A program made the translations under genes and the position numbers. Source: Gemmatimonadaceae bacterium (lineage in GTDB: Bacteria; Gemmatimonadota; Gemmatimonadetes; Gemmatimonadales; Gemmatimonadaceae). From it: a stretch of DNA of 64,000 nt. The notes below the pieces were generated by a model. That model searched no databases. It saw nothing but the letters and a program-made list of their open reading frames with translations, and was not told where the DNA came from. How positions within the stretch are numbered: position 1 is the first letter of the stretch; each line of letters starts with the position of its first letter. This document shows positions 52,762 through 61,605 of the stretch, in pieces. The stretch spans positions 54,670 to 118,669 of the forward strand of contig JBBJNV010000011.1 of the NCBI GenBank assembly GCA_037721215.1, written 5' to 3'.

Positions 52762-53124
52762 TCAGGTGCAGGTGATCAGGCCGAGCGCCGATGACGCGCA
52801 GGTCTTGCTGGTCAGCGTGTGGCTCGCGGTCGCGCTCCATGAAGCGTTCGGGGCGCCAATCGCCGTTGCAGTAACGGTAACGTTTGCTGAAGGCTGGAAA
52901 CCCTGGGCTGAACCGTTGCCCGAGAAATACACGCCGTTGCTGTCAGCAGCAAAGCTCTCTTCGTACGTCGCGAGGTTACGCAGATCTGCCTTCATCGATG
53001 CGACATACGCCTTTTCCTTCGTCTGCGCAAACTTCGGAATCGCGATCGCGGCCAGAATGCCGATGATGACGACGACGATCAAAAGCTCGATCAGTGTAAA
53101 GCCCTTCTTCTTGCTGGCGACCAT
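52762..53124 (-). CDS. pilA: major type IV pilin
   Basis: 120 residues. The prepilin leader is very short (MVASKKKG), then FTLIELLIVVVIIGILAAIA, the classic type IVa N-terminus with Glu5. Helix IPKFAQTKEKAYVASMKADL is followed by a variable head with Cys pair KTCASSALGLITCT at the C-terminus (disulfide loop of 9 residues). RBS CAGGAGCAACGA is strong. Its small size fits a pilus shaft subunit. It is transcribed apart from the rest of the cluster, since a promoter match and a terminator flank it. Confidence 0.93.
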   Translation of the reverse strand: MVASKKKGFTLIELLIVVVIIGILAAIAIPKFAQTKEKAYVASMKADLRNLATYEESFAADSNGVYFSGNGSAQGFQPSANVTVTATAIGAPNASWSATASHTLTSKTCASSALGLITCT

Positions 53125-53202
53125 TCGTTGCTCCTGAGAGAGTAGAGAGAGTGTAGAAAGTCTGCGTTACTACGGGGGGGAAGACGACGCACACCGGAGA
53201 AA

Positions 53203-53219
53203 AGCAACGCGCGCGCCAA
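53203..53219 (-). promoter_or_regulatory. sigma-54 (RpoN) promoter of pilA
   Basis: Minus strand: TTGGCGCGCGCGTTGCT, an almost full match to the -24/-12 consensus (TTGGC and TTGCT, GG-N10-GC spacing). The predicted start is near 53192, leaving a leader of about 68 bases. pilA is RpoN/PilR-dependent in well-studied bacteria. Confidence 0.75.
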
Positions 53220-53225
53220 AGTGTT

Positions 53226-53254
53226 TTGCAATCGCTAACATGTTGCAGCATAAT
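53226..53254 (+). promoter_or_regulatory. candidate sigma-70 promoter of the HlyC/CorC-type gene
   Basis: TTGCAA, 17-base spacer, CATAAT; the predicted start is near 53261, about 90 bases before the ATG at 53353. It faces away from the pilA promoter, so the two form a divergent pair within 60 bases. Confidence 0.45.
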
Positions 53255-53352
53255 GCCTTATACGATTCGTCGCTGTTGTCAGGGAGCGTGCAAGTTGGAG
53301 CGGAGGCCTCGCTCCGTCAATTCAAGGTCAGTACTAGGTAGATTTGGAGGAT

Positions 53353-54738
53353 ATGAACGTTCTGGCGCTACAGGCAGCGGCTGTCCCGCACCTCGACTCG
53401 GGGGATATCGCGACCCGGCTCGGCATTGTCCTGTTCCTCGTGGCGCTGAACGGATTCTTTGTCGCTTCCGAATTCGGGCTGGTTGCTGTAAGACGAAGCC
53501 GGATCGACGAGATGGCGGCAAATGGCGACGGTGGCGCGCGCGTTGTGCAGAAAGCGCTGACTCATCTCGATCGTTATATCGCCGGCACGCAGCTTGGAAT
53601 TACCTTCGCTTCGCTGGCACTGGGGTGGGTTGGTGAGCCAGCGCTGGGGGCAATTCTCGATGGCATGCTCTCGTCGATCGGCATGGAACTGCCTGACGAC
53701 AGGACAACCCACAGCGCGCTTTCGCTCGGACTCGGGTTTTTTATCCTGACCTTTCTGCACATCGTTCTCGGCGAGCTCGCCCCCAAATCGCTGGCGCTTG
53801 TGAATCCGGAGGGTGTCGCGAAGTTCGTGGCGCGTCCGCTGATTATTTTTTCGCGCCTGATGACTCCGTTCATCTGGTTGTTCAACGGAGCGGCGAACTG
53901 GATTCTGCGTTTGTTTGGTATCAATCCGGTATCTGAAGAGCAAAGTCACTCTGCGGATGAACTTCGTCTGCTGGTGATGCAGGCCCGGGCGCATGGCACG
54001 CTGGACGAATCGGACAGTGCAATGCTCGCCGGCGTCTTCGACTTTCATGAGAAGAAGGCGCGCGACGTGATGCGCCCGCGAACGGATGTCGTCGCGCTTG
54101 ATATCGACGCCACTGAAGACGAAGTGTGGGCCGTGGTGCGCGAAGAGCGGTATTCGCGATATCCGGTCTATCGCGAATCTCTCGATGACGTAGTCGGGGT
54201 TTTCCTCGCAAAGGATCTGTGGCTACGAGTCGAAGGCTCCGATTTTTCGCTCGCAAGCATGCTGCGTGATCCGCTGTATGTGCCAGACAGCCGGCCCGCC
54301 GAGCGCGTGCTGGATGATCTGAGAAAGACGCGGGCCCACCTGGCAGTCGTTCTCGACGAATATGGAGGCACCGCCGGCATCCTTACGATGGAAGATCTCA
54401 TCGAAGAAGTGATGGGCGACATCTCGGACGAATACGACATGGCCGCGCGAAGGTCGATCGAGGCAAATGGCATTCTCGAGCTGGACGGTACCATGTCTCT
54501 GATCGATGTTCGTTCCGATCACCGGGTACAGATTCCCGAGGGCGACTGGTCGACGCTCGGCGGGTACGCGTTTGCCCGGCTGGGCCGGCTCCCGCGTATT
54601 GGCGATCGGGTGCCATCACCCGGCGGTGAGCTGGAAGTGATCGCGATGGATGGGCGCAGGATAGCGGCATTACGAGTGCACCGCGCGCCCGGAGGAACAG
54701 GCGCGAAGGCTGGTGACGGGGGCCAGACATCGGCCTAA
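53353..54738 (+). CDS. CNNM/HlyC-CorC-type membrane protein
   Basis: 461 residues from MNVLALQAAAVPHL (TTGGAGGAT is a strong RBS; TTG at 53344 is an alternative). An N-terminal DUF21 membrane domain (LVALNGFFVASEFGLVAVRR and about three more helices) is followed by a pair of CBS domains (VMRPRTDVVALDIDATEDEV; LYVPDSRPAERVLDDLRKTR). The C-terminal CorC/HlyC FAD-like domain is ILELDGTMSLIDVRSDHRVQ. The family transports or senses magnesium and cobalt. It ends 4 bases into the convergent esterase gene. Confidence 0.9.
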   Translation: MNVLALQAAAVPHLDSGDIATRLGIVLFLVALNGFFVASEFGLVAVRRSRIDEMAANGDGGARVVQKALTHLDRYIAGTQLGITFASLALGWVGEPALGAILDGMLSSIGMELPDDRTTHSALSLGLGFFILTFLHIVLGELAPKSLALVNPEGVAKFVARPLIIFSRLMTPFIWLFNGAANWILRLFGINPVSEEQSHSADELRLLVMQARAHGTLDESDSAMLAGVFDFHEKKARDVMRPRTDVVALDIDATEDEVWAVVREERYSRYPVYRESLDDVVGVFLAKDLWLRVEGSDFSLASMLRDPLYVPDSRPAERVLDDLRKTRAHLAVVLDEYGGTAGILTMEDLIEEVMGDISDEYDMAARRSIEANGILELDGTMSLIDVRSDHRVQIPEGDWSTLGGYAFARLGRLPRIGDRVPSPGGELEVIAMDGRRIAALRVHRAPGGTGAKAGDGGQTSA

Positions 54739-55436
54739 CCACGCCGCGCCAGCTGCTGCAACGTACTGCGATCCATTCGATGGCCCCCAACGAACGTCGT
54801 GAGCCGGTAGGGAATGTCATTGGCTGCCAGCACCCGCTGATAATCCGCGATCATGCCGCTATCGGCAAATTTGTCGCGAGTGCCATAGACAATCTCCAGC
54901 TCGACACTGCGGAAAAAGGTGGCGGCGCGGGCCAGATCCGCATCGCTCGCCAGCAGGCAACCCCACATGATCAGTCTGTCTGCGCAGGCGTGTCCGCTTG
55001 TGATCCACCGATTCGCCGTTGCGCCGCCCTGCGAAAAACCAAGCACCGTGACAGTTGTGAGGCTGCGATCGACGGCGTCGAAGACCTTGTCGTACAATGC
55101 ATCGAGATAGGCGATGTAGTCGCTGATCTCCTCTTTCCTGTCTTCGCGAGTCATCCATGTCGCGCCGACCGGCGCATCGGCGCCGTGAAATCCATCGGCC
55201 GTCGTGAGGTAGAATCTGGATAGCGCTTCGGGGGCGACGATGAGACGATCGTCAGCCGCGATCGGCATGAACTCCTGCAGGAAGTCTCCGGCCAGTTGCC
55301 CGTAACCATGGCAGACAAACCAGACGTCGCGGATCCCTGGCCCTGGTTGCCCCAGCGTGTGGAAACGGGCGGTACGGCGAACGGCGATATGATTTTCAGT
55401 GGGCGTTGCGGCGGAAATTCGGGAAACCTGTTGCAT
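54735..55436 (-). CDS. carboxylesterase/phospholipase-like alpha/beta hydrolase
   Basis: 233 residues. Catalytic triad: Ser in VTVLGFSQGGATANRWI, Asp in GTRDKFADSG, His in FVGGHRMDRS. The N-terminal strand carries the oxyanion His-Gly (WFVCHGYGQLAGDFL). The RBS GGGAGGATGCCATA before the ATG is strong. No signal peptide, so it is probably cytoplasmic. The substrate is a small ester; no further assignment. Confidence 0.85.
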   Translation of the reverse strand: MQQVSRISAATPTENHIAVRRTARFHTLGQPGPGIRDVWFVCHGYGQLAGDFLQEFMPIAADDRLIVAPEALSRFYLTTADGFHGADAPVGATWMTREDRKEEISDYIAYLDALYDKVFDAVDRSLTTVTVLGFSQGGATANRWITSGHACADRLIMWGCLLASDADLARAATFFRSVELEIVYGTRDKFADSGMIADYQRVLAANDIPYRLTTFVGGHRMDRSTLQQLARRG

Positions 55437-55537
55437 TATGGCATCCTCCCGGGAGAGTGGCGCGCACGGAATTCCTCAAATGATACCGAGGCCCGAGGCC
55501 GTGTACATCTGGAACACGTCTTGCCCTTCCTGTCGGC

Positions 55538-56389
55538 ATGCGAACGATCGTGTTTCATGATGTCGTGCGGCTGGGCCTTTTAGCAGCGCTCGTATCGACG
55601 ATGGCTGCCTGCGAAGTGTCGCAGGAACAGGAAGTAGCGCTCGGTGATCAGACCGCGCAGGAAGTGAGCGCACAGCTGCCGATTGTGGAAGATCCTTACA
55701 TTGCCGGGTACATCGCGGAGCTCGGGGATACGATCGCCAAGCTTACCCGGCGGAACGACCTCCAGTGGCACTTCTACGTCGTCAACTCCCACCAGGTAAA
55801 TGCGTTTGCGCTGCCGGGTGGCTACATCTATATCAACCGCGGGCTGATTGAAGCTACAGACCAGATGTACGAGCTGGCGGGAGTTCTCGGGCATGAGATT
55901 GGACATATCATCCAGCGGCACTCGGTGAAGCAGATGCAGAACCAGCAGAAGATCGGGGTCGTCGCAACTCTGGCGTGTACCCTGACCAGCTTCTGCGATA
56001 ACGGGTTAGGCCAGGCCGCGATCAACATCGGAGGTTCCGCGGTGGTGGCCAGACACAGCCGTCAGGACGAATTCCAGGCTGACTCCGAAGCGGTGGTCAA
56101 CGTGCTGAGAGCGAAGATCGATCCTGCCGGCATACCGGTTTTCTTCGAAACGCTCATGCAGGAAAGGCGCACCCAGCCAACCGCAGTAGAGGGTTGGTTT
56201 GCGTCCCATCCGCTCGAGGAATCACGGGTGCGGAATTCGCGGCAGTTAATCGAAGCGACCGGCGCGGACCAGATGCGGGGACTGGTTCGCGATATTCAGA
56301 GCTACAGGGAATTCAAGAGGAGAGTCGCAAGTCTTCCGGAACCTCCGCGACCTCGAAGGGCACCGGGTCCGGTCGACCAGCCGCGGTAA
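55538..56389 (+). CDS. M48-family metalloprotease lipoprotein
   Basis: 283 residues. A signal peptide ends in lipobox STMAAC. The zinc motif HEIGH is at residues 119-123 (LAGVLGHEIGHIIQRHS) and the third ligand Glu is in SRQDEFQADSEAV. A TPR-like C-terminal part follows, with a Pro/Arg-rich end (PPRPRRAPGPV). Related to BepA/YfgC, which degrade misfolded outer-membrane proteins, and it may serve envelope quality control here. Length is shorter than BepA, lacking most TPR repeats. Confidence 0.88.
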   Translation: MRTIVFHDVVRLGLLAALVSTMAACEVSQEQEVALGDQTAQEVSAQLPIVEDPYIAGYIAELGDTIAKLTRRNDLQWHFYVVNSHQVNAFALPGGYIYINRGLIEATDQMYELAGVLGHEIGHIIQRHSVKQMQNQQKIGVVATLACTLTSFCDNGLGQAAINIGGSAVVARHSRQDEFQADSEAVVNVLRAKIDPAGIPVFFETLMQERRTQPTAVEGWFASHPLEESRVRNSRQLIEATGADQMRGLVRDIQSYREFKRRVASLPEPPRPRRAPGPVDQPR

Positions 56390-56434
56390 CCGCAAACAGG
56401 TCGCGCTTCAGGCGCCTCAACCCTCCCGTACATG

Positions 56435-58900
56435 CTACCGATCCGAGCCGAACGGATCTCCCGGTGGCGCGCGTAGAGCTGGCGTCGGTGTCGGTAGCTC
56501 CTGCCTCTCGATCCACCGCGCGAAATCACCAGCAATTGACAGCCAGTGCGCACGCTCAGCTTCACTACCGGCAGCGCCGAGGCTACGACCGCGTTTTCTC
56601 AGCGCGTCCATCTTCAGCTCCGTAATTGCGCGCACCTCGGGCGCAGCCTCCTTGTCGGAGGCGAGCATCAACATTCTGTCGGCTACTGCACGTTGAGCCA
56701 CGCGACGCAGCGCCTTCATCTTCTGCGACTCATTCCGCTCAGCATTACTCCAATCGGCGGTAAGGGCATCGATCGTCTGGCCGAAGGTCAGCTGAGAACT
56801 GCCGCGGGTCGCAAACTGAATCAGCCGTGCTGCGCGCTCTCGCTGCAGCACCGCGTCGGCCACCATCTGTGCAAGCGTGCGGGCAGCACCCAACTCGTCA
56901 AACGCGGGCCGGGTGCGGCTGTTGAAAAGCTCCACGTAGGGCCCGTATGAAAAGGGACGTGGGCCGAGTAGTGTCAGAACGGTATCGGGAATAGCAAGCT
57001 CCGTCGGCCGAAGTGCAGCGACGAGCGCATTCAATGCCGTGCGCTGAGCAGCACCTTCGATCGGACGCGTAGCCTGCATTCCATCGCCGCGTATGGCGTT
57101 GCTGTACTCCATCCCGCCGACAGTCTTGGCGAGCGAATTGATGGCGAAGCGGTGCATCAGGTAGACCGGAGCAAAGCGTTCCTGAAGCAGCGCGATTGGC
57201 TCTCCAACCCGGATATTTCGCTCTCCGAACCGGGACATCGCCACCCGTCGAACAGCCATCTGATGGCGAAGGAATTCAGAAGCATTGGCAGCGTCGTCCC
57301 ACAGATTGGTGCGCGGGTCCGACGCGAAATCCGGGCGCGCGTCGGCATCGGACAGGAACAACATTCCGCGCTTCAGCCCGTCAGCAACTATGCTCCGAAG
57401 CGAGTCCCGCTCGGTGTCCACAGGGAAGATGCCATATCCCCAGCGGAGCGCGAAAATGTCATATGCGCCAGCCCCGACGCCGTAAGCGGTCGAGATGTCG
57501 ATGTTGCCACCTTTCGTCAGCCGCACCCGCGGCGGCGGATAGTCCATGACTGATGCGCGCTCATTGGTCGACGCGATGTAGTTGTGCGCAATGCCGAGCG
57601 TGTGACCGATTTCGTGGGCCGTCACCTGGCGGATGCGCGCAAGCACAAAAGCGGTGTCGGCCGCCGCCGCGTCAGCTCCCATCAGACCTGCGTAGAGGTT
57701 GTAATCAGTGCGTGCCCGATGACTGTCCATGCGGGCCTGGGCCTTCAGGATTTCTCCCGTGCGCGGATCTCCCATCGACCCGCCGATCGACCAGCCGCGC
57801 TCGTTGCGATTCTCCCACTGGACAACGTTGTACCGGGCGTCGAGCGGATCGACACCTTCGGGCAGGTCTTCAACCCGAAAAGCGCCCTTCAGCCCCGCCT
57901 GGTCAAACGCCTGCGTCCACCAGAGCGCGCCTTCCCGTGTCGCGCTTCGCACGGGCTCGGGAATGCCGCGATCTATATAGTAGACAATCGGATTCTTGAT
58001 CGCGCTGCGCGGATCGGACGGATTTACCCGTTCGAGTCGGTGCCGGGAAATCCATCGCTGGTCCAGCGGGCTCTGGATTGGTTGCGCATAGTCCTTGAAC
58101 GTGATTCCGAAAAATCCGGTTCGCGGGTCGAGCACTCGAGGGCGATAACCGGCATCAGGCAACCGAACGAACGATATGTGTTGTCTCAGCGTTATCGACC
58201 TTCCGTCCGGCGCGATGGAAGCCACCGTCTGCCCTGGCCGCCCCGTCGTCGAGAATGTCAGTGCGACATCCACTTCGCTGTTGTCAGGAAAAGCCCGCGT
58301 ATAGGCGCGGTAGATGCTCGATCTGTCGCGGGCCACGCTGTAGCTGCCTTCGTTGCTGCTGGCCAGTGTTCCGGCAACATCGTTCCAGTCACGCATGAAG
58401 AAATCAGTCGCATCCACCAGAAATCTTCCGCCCTCTTCGGCCAGGATCGGCAATGCGGCGGTCGTGCTTGGCGGAAACGATTCCATGACCGTGCGCACGT
58501 GCGCAGGGTTGTCAATCGCCGAGCTGCGATAATTCCAGTTCTCGAAGACAACCAGAACACTGTTGCCGTTGCGGTCGAAGCGCGTGACGTACGAGTCGCC
58601 GCCCGCCCCCCGGTCGAGGCCAATGGGATTCGAGCCCAGGCCGGTGGCGAGCCCGACGAACATGAGGGCACGCATCGAATCACGGGGAATGTCGAGAAGG
58701 ATCTTGCCCTGCTTCGCGTCGAGGTAAATGGGAATGAATCCATCACGCCGGTCCATGCCGCCCGTCTTTGCCGCGAAACGACGGGCGGAGTCAGCGCTGG
58801 TCGTCATGCGGGCTGAGGCCGCCGGTGAGCGCGGTGCGGAAGCGCAGGCAGAAGCAAGCGCGAGCGGAGCGACACAGAGAATGGTTCGGAAAACTTTCAT
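56435..58900 (-). CDS. zinc metalloprotease with DUF5117/DUF4953-type domains
   Basis: 821 residues from MKVFRTILCV, a lipoprotein or signal (LALASACASAP). The N-terminal domain (FIPIYLDAKQGKILLDIPRD) is the DUF5117 type. The catalytic part contains HExxHxxGxxH at residues 429-439 (HEIGHTLGIAH) with the Met-turn/family motif ASVMDYPPPRVRL. This is a large secreted family in Bacteroidota and Gemmatimonadota with mostly unknown substrates. It has its own terminator-less end and lies back to back with the M20 peptidase gene. Confidence 0.85.
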   Translation of the reverse strand: MKVFRTILCVAPLALASACASAPRSPAASARMTTSADSARRFAAKTGGMDRRDGFIPIYLDAKQGKILLDIPRDSMRALMFVGLATGLGSNPIGLDRGAGGDSYVTRFDRNGNSVLVVFENWNYRSSAIDNPAHVRTVMESFPPSTTAALPILAEEGGRFLVDATDFFMRDWNDVAGTLASSNEGSYSVARDRSSIYRAYTRAFPDNSEVDVALTFSTTGRPGQTVASIAPDGRSITLRQHISFVRLPDAGYRPRVLDPRTGFFGITFKDYAQPIQSPLDQRWISRHRLERVNPSDPRSAIKNPIVYYIDRGIPEPVRSATREGALWWTQAFDQAGLKGAFRVEDLPEGVDPLDARYNVVQWENRNERGWSIGGSMGDPRTGEILKAQARMDSHRARTDYNLYAGLMGADAAAADTAFVLARIRQVTAHEIGHTLGIAHNYIASTNERASVMDYPPPRVRLTKGGNIDISTAYGVGAGAYDIFALRWGYGIFPVDTERDSLRSIVADGLKRGMLFLSDADARPDFASDPRTNLWDDAANASEFLRHQMAVRRVAMSRFGERNIRVGEPIALLQERFAPVYLMHRFAINSLAKTVGGMEYSNAIRGDGMQATRPIEGAAQRTALNALVAALRPTELAIPDTVLTLLGPRPFSYGPYVELFNSRTRPAFDELGAARTLAQMVADAVLQRERAARLIQFATRGSSQLTFGQTIDALTADWSNAERNESQKMKALRRVAQRAVADRMLMLASDKEAAPEVRAITELKMDALRKRGRSLGAAGSEAERAHWLSIAGDFARWIERQELPTPTPALRAPPGDPFGSDR

Positions 58901-59318
58901 TTGCGGCAATCGTTTGAGGAGGCGCGATTATCCCATCTGCACACCGGAATCGCAAGTGGCGGAACTGCGAACTGATTCAGTTTTGAGGTGGCCTGAGTCC
59001 GGGCCTGGGTTGCCGGTAACTGAATACTGGGAAAAGCCGAGCCGTCAGTGGCCGGTAACACAAGATGCCGGCACGCGAGGTTCAGCGGCCTGGTAAACAT
59101 CATACCTGAACCGCGTACCTGGACTCCTGCCTCGCTGAGACCTGACGGGTCGGCTTTTCTCAGTTTGGTGTTACAGGAAGCTGATGCCAGGCTTCTGCAC
59201 AACCCAAAAACTTGCCGTTCCGTTGCGCGCGATGAGCATTGCGCGTACCCGAGCGTGCGCAGCAATTTCCTGCGTCCCCATGAGCGCCTGTACGAGCAAT
59301 CGTTTTTCCCCGATACCT
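58901..59318. other. 418-base divergent spacer
   Basis: The region between the metalloprotease and the M20 peptidase contains no convincing gene. Open frames inside it have no RBS and no signal sequence until the ATG at 59319. A weak hairpin GACC-TGAC-GGGTC followed by CTTTTCTC occurs near 59140-59160. It could hold promoters for both genes; none is clear. Confidence 0.35.
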
Positions 59319-60728
59319 ATGCGCAGAGTACTTCTCTCCGTCACGCTGCTGGCAACCCTTCCGACAGCAGCGTTCTCCCAGAACCGCGGCCAGTCACCGC
59401 AGCCTGACTGGACCGGCATCGCCGCTCAGAGCCAGCGGATCCTCTCCGAGTATCTGCGGATCAACACCACGAACCCGCCGGGCAACGAGATCGCCGCCGC
59501 GCGATTTCTGAAGGGCATTCTCGAGCGCGAGGGTATCCCCGTGCAGCTCTTCGATTCGGTGGAACTGGGCTCGGGCCACGTAAACCTTTATGCCCGTCTC
59601 AAGGGCAACGGGTCGAAAAAGGCAATCGCGCTGGTACATCACATGGACGTCGTCCCCGCAACTGCATCCCAGTGGAGCGTGGATCCATTCTCGGGCGCAG
59701 TGAAGGACGGTTATATCTGGGGCCGCGGGGCAATCGACATGAAGGGCGAGGCCGTCGCGCACCTCATGGCGATGATCGCGCTCAAACGCTCAGGGGTCAC
59801 GCTCAACCGCGACATCGTGTTCATCGCCAACGCCGACGAGGAGTTCACGTCTACCGGCGCGCTCATGTTCGTAAAGAACCACGCCGATCTGATGAAGGAT
59901 GTCGAGTATATCATCACCGAGGCGACGGAAAACTCCGTGAAGAACGGCAAGGTGGATTACTTCTCCGTTGGAGTTGCGGAGAAGCGGACCTTCTGGCAGC
60001 GGCTGACCGTGAAGGGCGTGCCATCCCACGGGTCCCGGCCAACGTCGCAGAATCCGGTTCCACGACTGGTGGCAGCACTCAACAAAATTGCTGAGTATGA
60101 GACACCGCTGCATGTGACACCCGGAGTCGACAAGTTTTTTCGAGACATATCGCGACTGTATCCGGAGCCACGGCGGAGTTGGCTTGCAAACGTCCGTGGC
60201 GCGATCGCAAACCCGGAAGCGCGGAAGTGGATTCTGAGCGATGTCTACTGGAACGCTTACCTTCGGAACACGATATCGCTGACAGCGCTGAACGGGTCGA
60301 ACAAGACCAACGTTATTCCTCCCGAAGCAACGGCGGAGATTGATATCCGGCTCCTCCCTGACACAGACCCCGCCGCACTGCTGGCGACGCTCAAAAGGAT
60401 TGTGAACGACACCGCAGTTCACTTTTCAACCATCCTCCAGCCCAAGACGCCTCTCGAGAGCCCTACCGATACCGATCTGTTCCGGGCAATCGAGAAAGCT
60501 GCAAAGGAAAGAGAGCCGGGTGCATTCGTAACGACGCCGATGCAGACTGGCGCCACGGACCGGCCGACCTACCGCAAGCTTGGGATAATCACATACGCCA
60601 TCGATCCCTTCAAGACCGAGCAGGCCGAGCGGCAGAAGGGCGTACACGGAAACAATGAAAGGTTGTCGGTGGAGAACGTGATATTCGGGGTGCGCTATGT
60701 GTACGACATCCTTCGATACGCCCAGTGA
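59319..60728 (+). CDS. M20/M25/M40-family zinc peptidase, exported
   Basis: 469 residues from MRRVLLSVTLLATLPTAAFS, a clean signal peptide; upstream in-frame codons lack one. The dinuclear zinc site is present: H108 and D110 in LVHHMDVVPA, D140 in RGAIDMKGE, E174/E175 in IANADEEFTSTG, and the later ligand regions. It hydrolyses peptides or acylated amino acids in the periplasm. Its neighbours include two more secreted peptidases, but it is on the opposite strand from one and not an operon with them. Confidence 0.9.
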   Translation: MRRVLLSVTLLATLPTAAFSQNRGQSPQPDWTGIAAQSQRILSEYLRINTTNPPGNEIAAARFLKGILEREGIPVQLFDSVELGSGHVNLYARLKGNGSKKAIALVHHMDVVPATASQWSVDPFSGAVKDGYIWGRGAIDMKGEAVAHLMAMIALKRSGVTLNRDIVFIANADEEFTSTGALMFVKNHADLMKDVEYIITEATENSVKNGKVDYFSVGVAEKRTFWQRLTVKGVPSHGSRPTSQNPVPRLVAALNKIAEYETPLHVTPGVDKFFRDISRLYPEPRRSWLANVRGAIANPEARKWILSDVYWNAYLRNTISLTALNGSNKTNVIPPEATAEIDIRLLPDTDPAALLATLKRIVNDTAVHFSTILQPKTPLESPTDTDLFRAIEKAAKEREPGAFVTTPMQTGATDRPTYRKLGIITYAIDPFKTEQAERQKGVHGNNERLSVENVIFGVRYVYDILRYAQ

Positions 60729-60776
60729 CTCCGGGATTCAAGAGGTTGCTGTCGAACAGCTTGACCAGAGTCCGGA

Positions 60777-60998
60777 CTAGCCCTTGTGCCTGAAGGTGAT
60801 TCTTCCCCGGGTCAGATCGTAGGGCGATACTTCGAGTGTCACACGATCGCCGGCAAGAACCCGGATGCGAAACCGGCGCATTTTGCCGGCTATCGTCGCA
60901 TGAACGTCGTGTCCGTTCGAAACCAGCACCCGGAACGTCGCGTCCGGGAGTACTTCGGTCACTGTCCCTTCCAACTCGATTGCTTCTTCCTTGGCCAT
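60777..60998 (-). CDS. infA: translation initiation factor IF-1
   Basis: 73 residues from [16 protein letters not shown], the universal length. OB-fold motifs [40 protein letters not shown] and [16 protein letters not shown] are clear. GGAGACTT precedes the ATG. Here it stands alone, outside a ribosomal protein operon. It follows cspA and is separated from it by a terminator. Confidence 0.95.
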   Translation of the reverse strand: MAKEEAIELEGTVTEVLPDATFRVLVSNGHDVHATIAGKMRRFRIRVLAGDRVTLEVSPYDLTRGRITFRHKG

Positions 60999-61050
60999 AA
61001 GTCTCCGTGTGAACCGATCGTGGTGATGCGAGCAGTAAATAGTGCGGGGC

Positions 61051-61086
61051 AAAAAACAGGGCCACTCTGAAACCAGAATGGCCCTG
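61051..61086 (-). terminator. rho-independent terminator after cspA
   Basis: Minus strand: CAGGGCCATTCTG-GTTT-CAGAGTGGCCCTG followed by six T. Long stem with one mismatch; ends transcription between cspA and infA. Confidence 0.9.
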
Positions 61087-61115
61087 CCTGTGCTACACTC
61101 TGCCTGCGAGTGGGA

Positions 61116-61325
61116 TCAACGAACCTTCGTTACGTTCTCGGCGGCTGGACCTTTCTGGCCCTGCACGACGTCGAACTCGACCCGCTCGCCTTCAGCCAGC
61201 GACTTGAAGCCACTGCCATTGATGGCGGAGTGATGAACGAAACAATCCTTCTGTCCGTTCTCGGGAGTGATGAAGCCAAAGCCCTTGGCATCGTTGAACC
61301 ACTTCACAGTTCCTGTGGTACGCAT
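61116..61325 (-). CDS. cspA: cold shock protein (CspA family)
   Basis: 69 residues: [55 protein letters not shown]. Both RNA-binding motifs (KGFGFI and DCFVHH) are intact. RBS ACGAGGAAGTACCAG. It binds single-stranded RNA and melts structure at low temperature. The long leader and the terminator show that it is a single-gene transcript. Confidence 0.95.
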   Translation of the reverse strand: MRTTGTVKWFNDAKGFGFITPENGQKDCFVHHSAINGSGFKSLAEGERVEFDVVQGQKGPAAENVTKVR

Positions 61326-61485
61326 TCTGGTACTTCCTCGTGTTGGTGTTCGTCGGAAGTCCGGTGTTGCCGTACCCGCCGACCCTTGTTCTGACTAGCC
61401 TTTGAACTGAAAAGAGACCTGGTTTTATCCAGGTCCCCATTTGGTGTTCGCTGGCTAGTCGGTGCACACACATGTGTGCAATAGA
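61326..61485 (-). promoter_or_regulatory. long 5' untranslated leader of cspA
   Basis: About 160 bases between the predicted start and the ATG, typical for cold-shock mRNAs that fold into thermosensitive structures. Two hairpins are obvious: TGCACACA-CA-TGTGTGCA (61463-61480) near the 5' end of the transcript, and GACCTGG-TTTTAT-CCAGGTC (61416-61435). Function inferred. Confidence 0.55.
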
Positions 61486-61490
61486 CTGAA

Positions 61491-61519
61491 AATGTAGTGA
61501 CCCTATGCCACGTTGTCAA
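61491..61519 (-). promoter_or_regulatory. sigma-70 promoter of cspA
   Basis: Minus strand: TTGACA, 17-base spacer, TACATT. A second TTGACC lies just ahead. The predicted start is near 61485. Confidence 0.65.
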
Positions 61520-61605
61520 TGAAAAGGTCAAGCCTTGTCAAGCCCGGATTTAAATGGGGATCGGACGCCGGTTTAGGGTCGTTCCGCGCCACAACCCGGT
61601 TCTCT

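Noticed and set aside
55538..60728. Peptidase gene cluster as a dedicated secreted protease system
   Set aside because: The M48, DUF5117-type and M20 genes are on different strands with separate promoters and no shared secretion or immunity gene; the grouping looks incidental.
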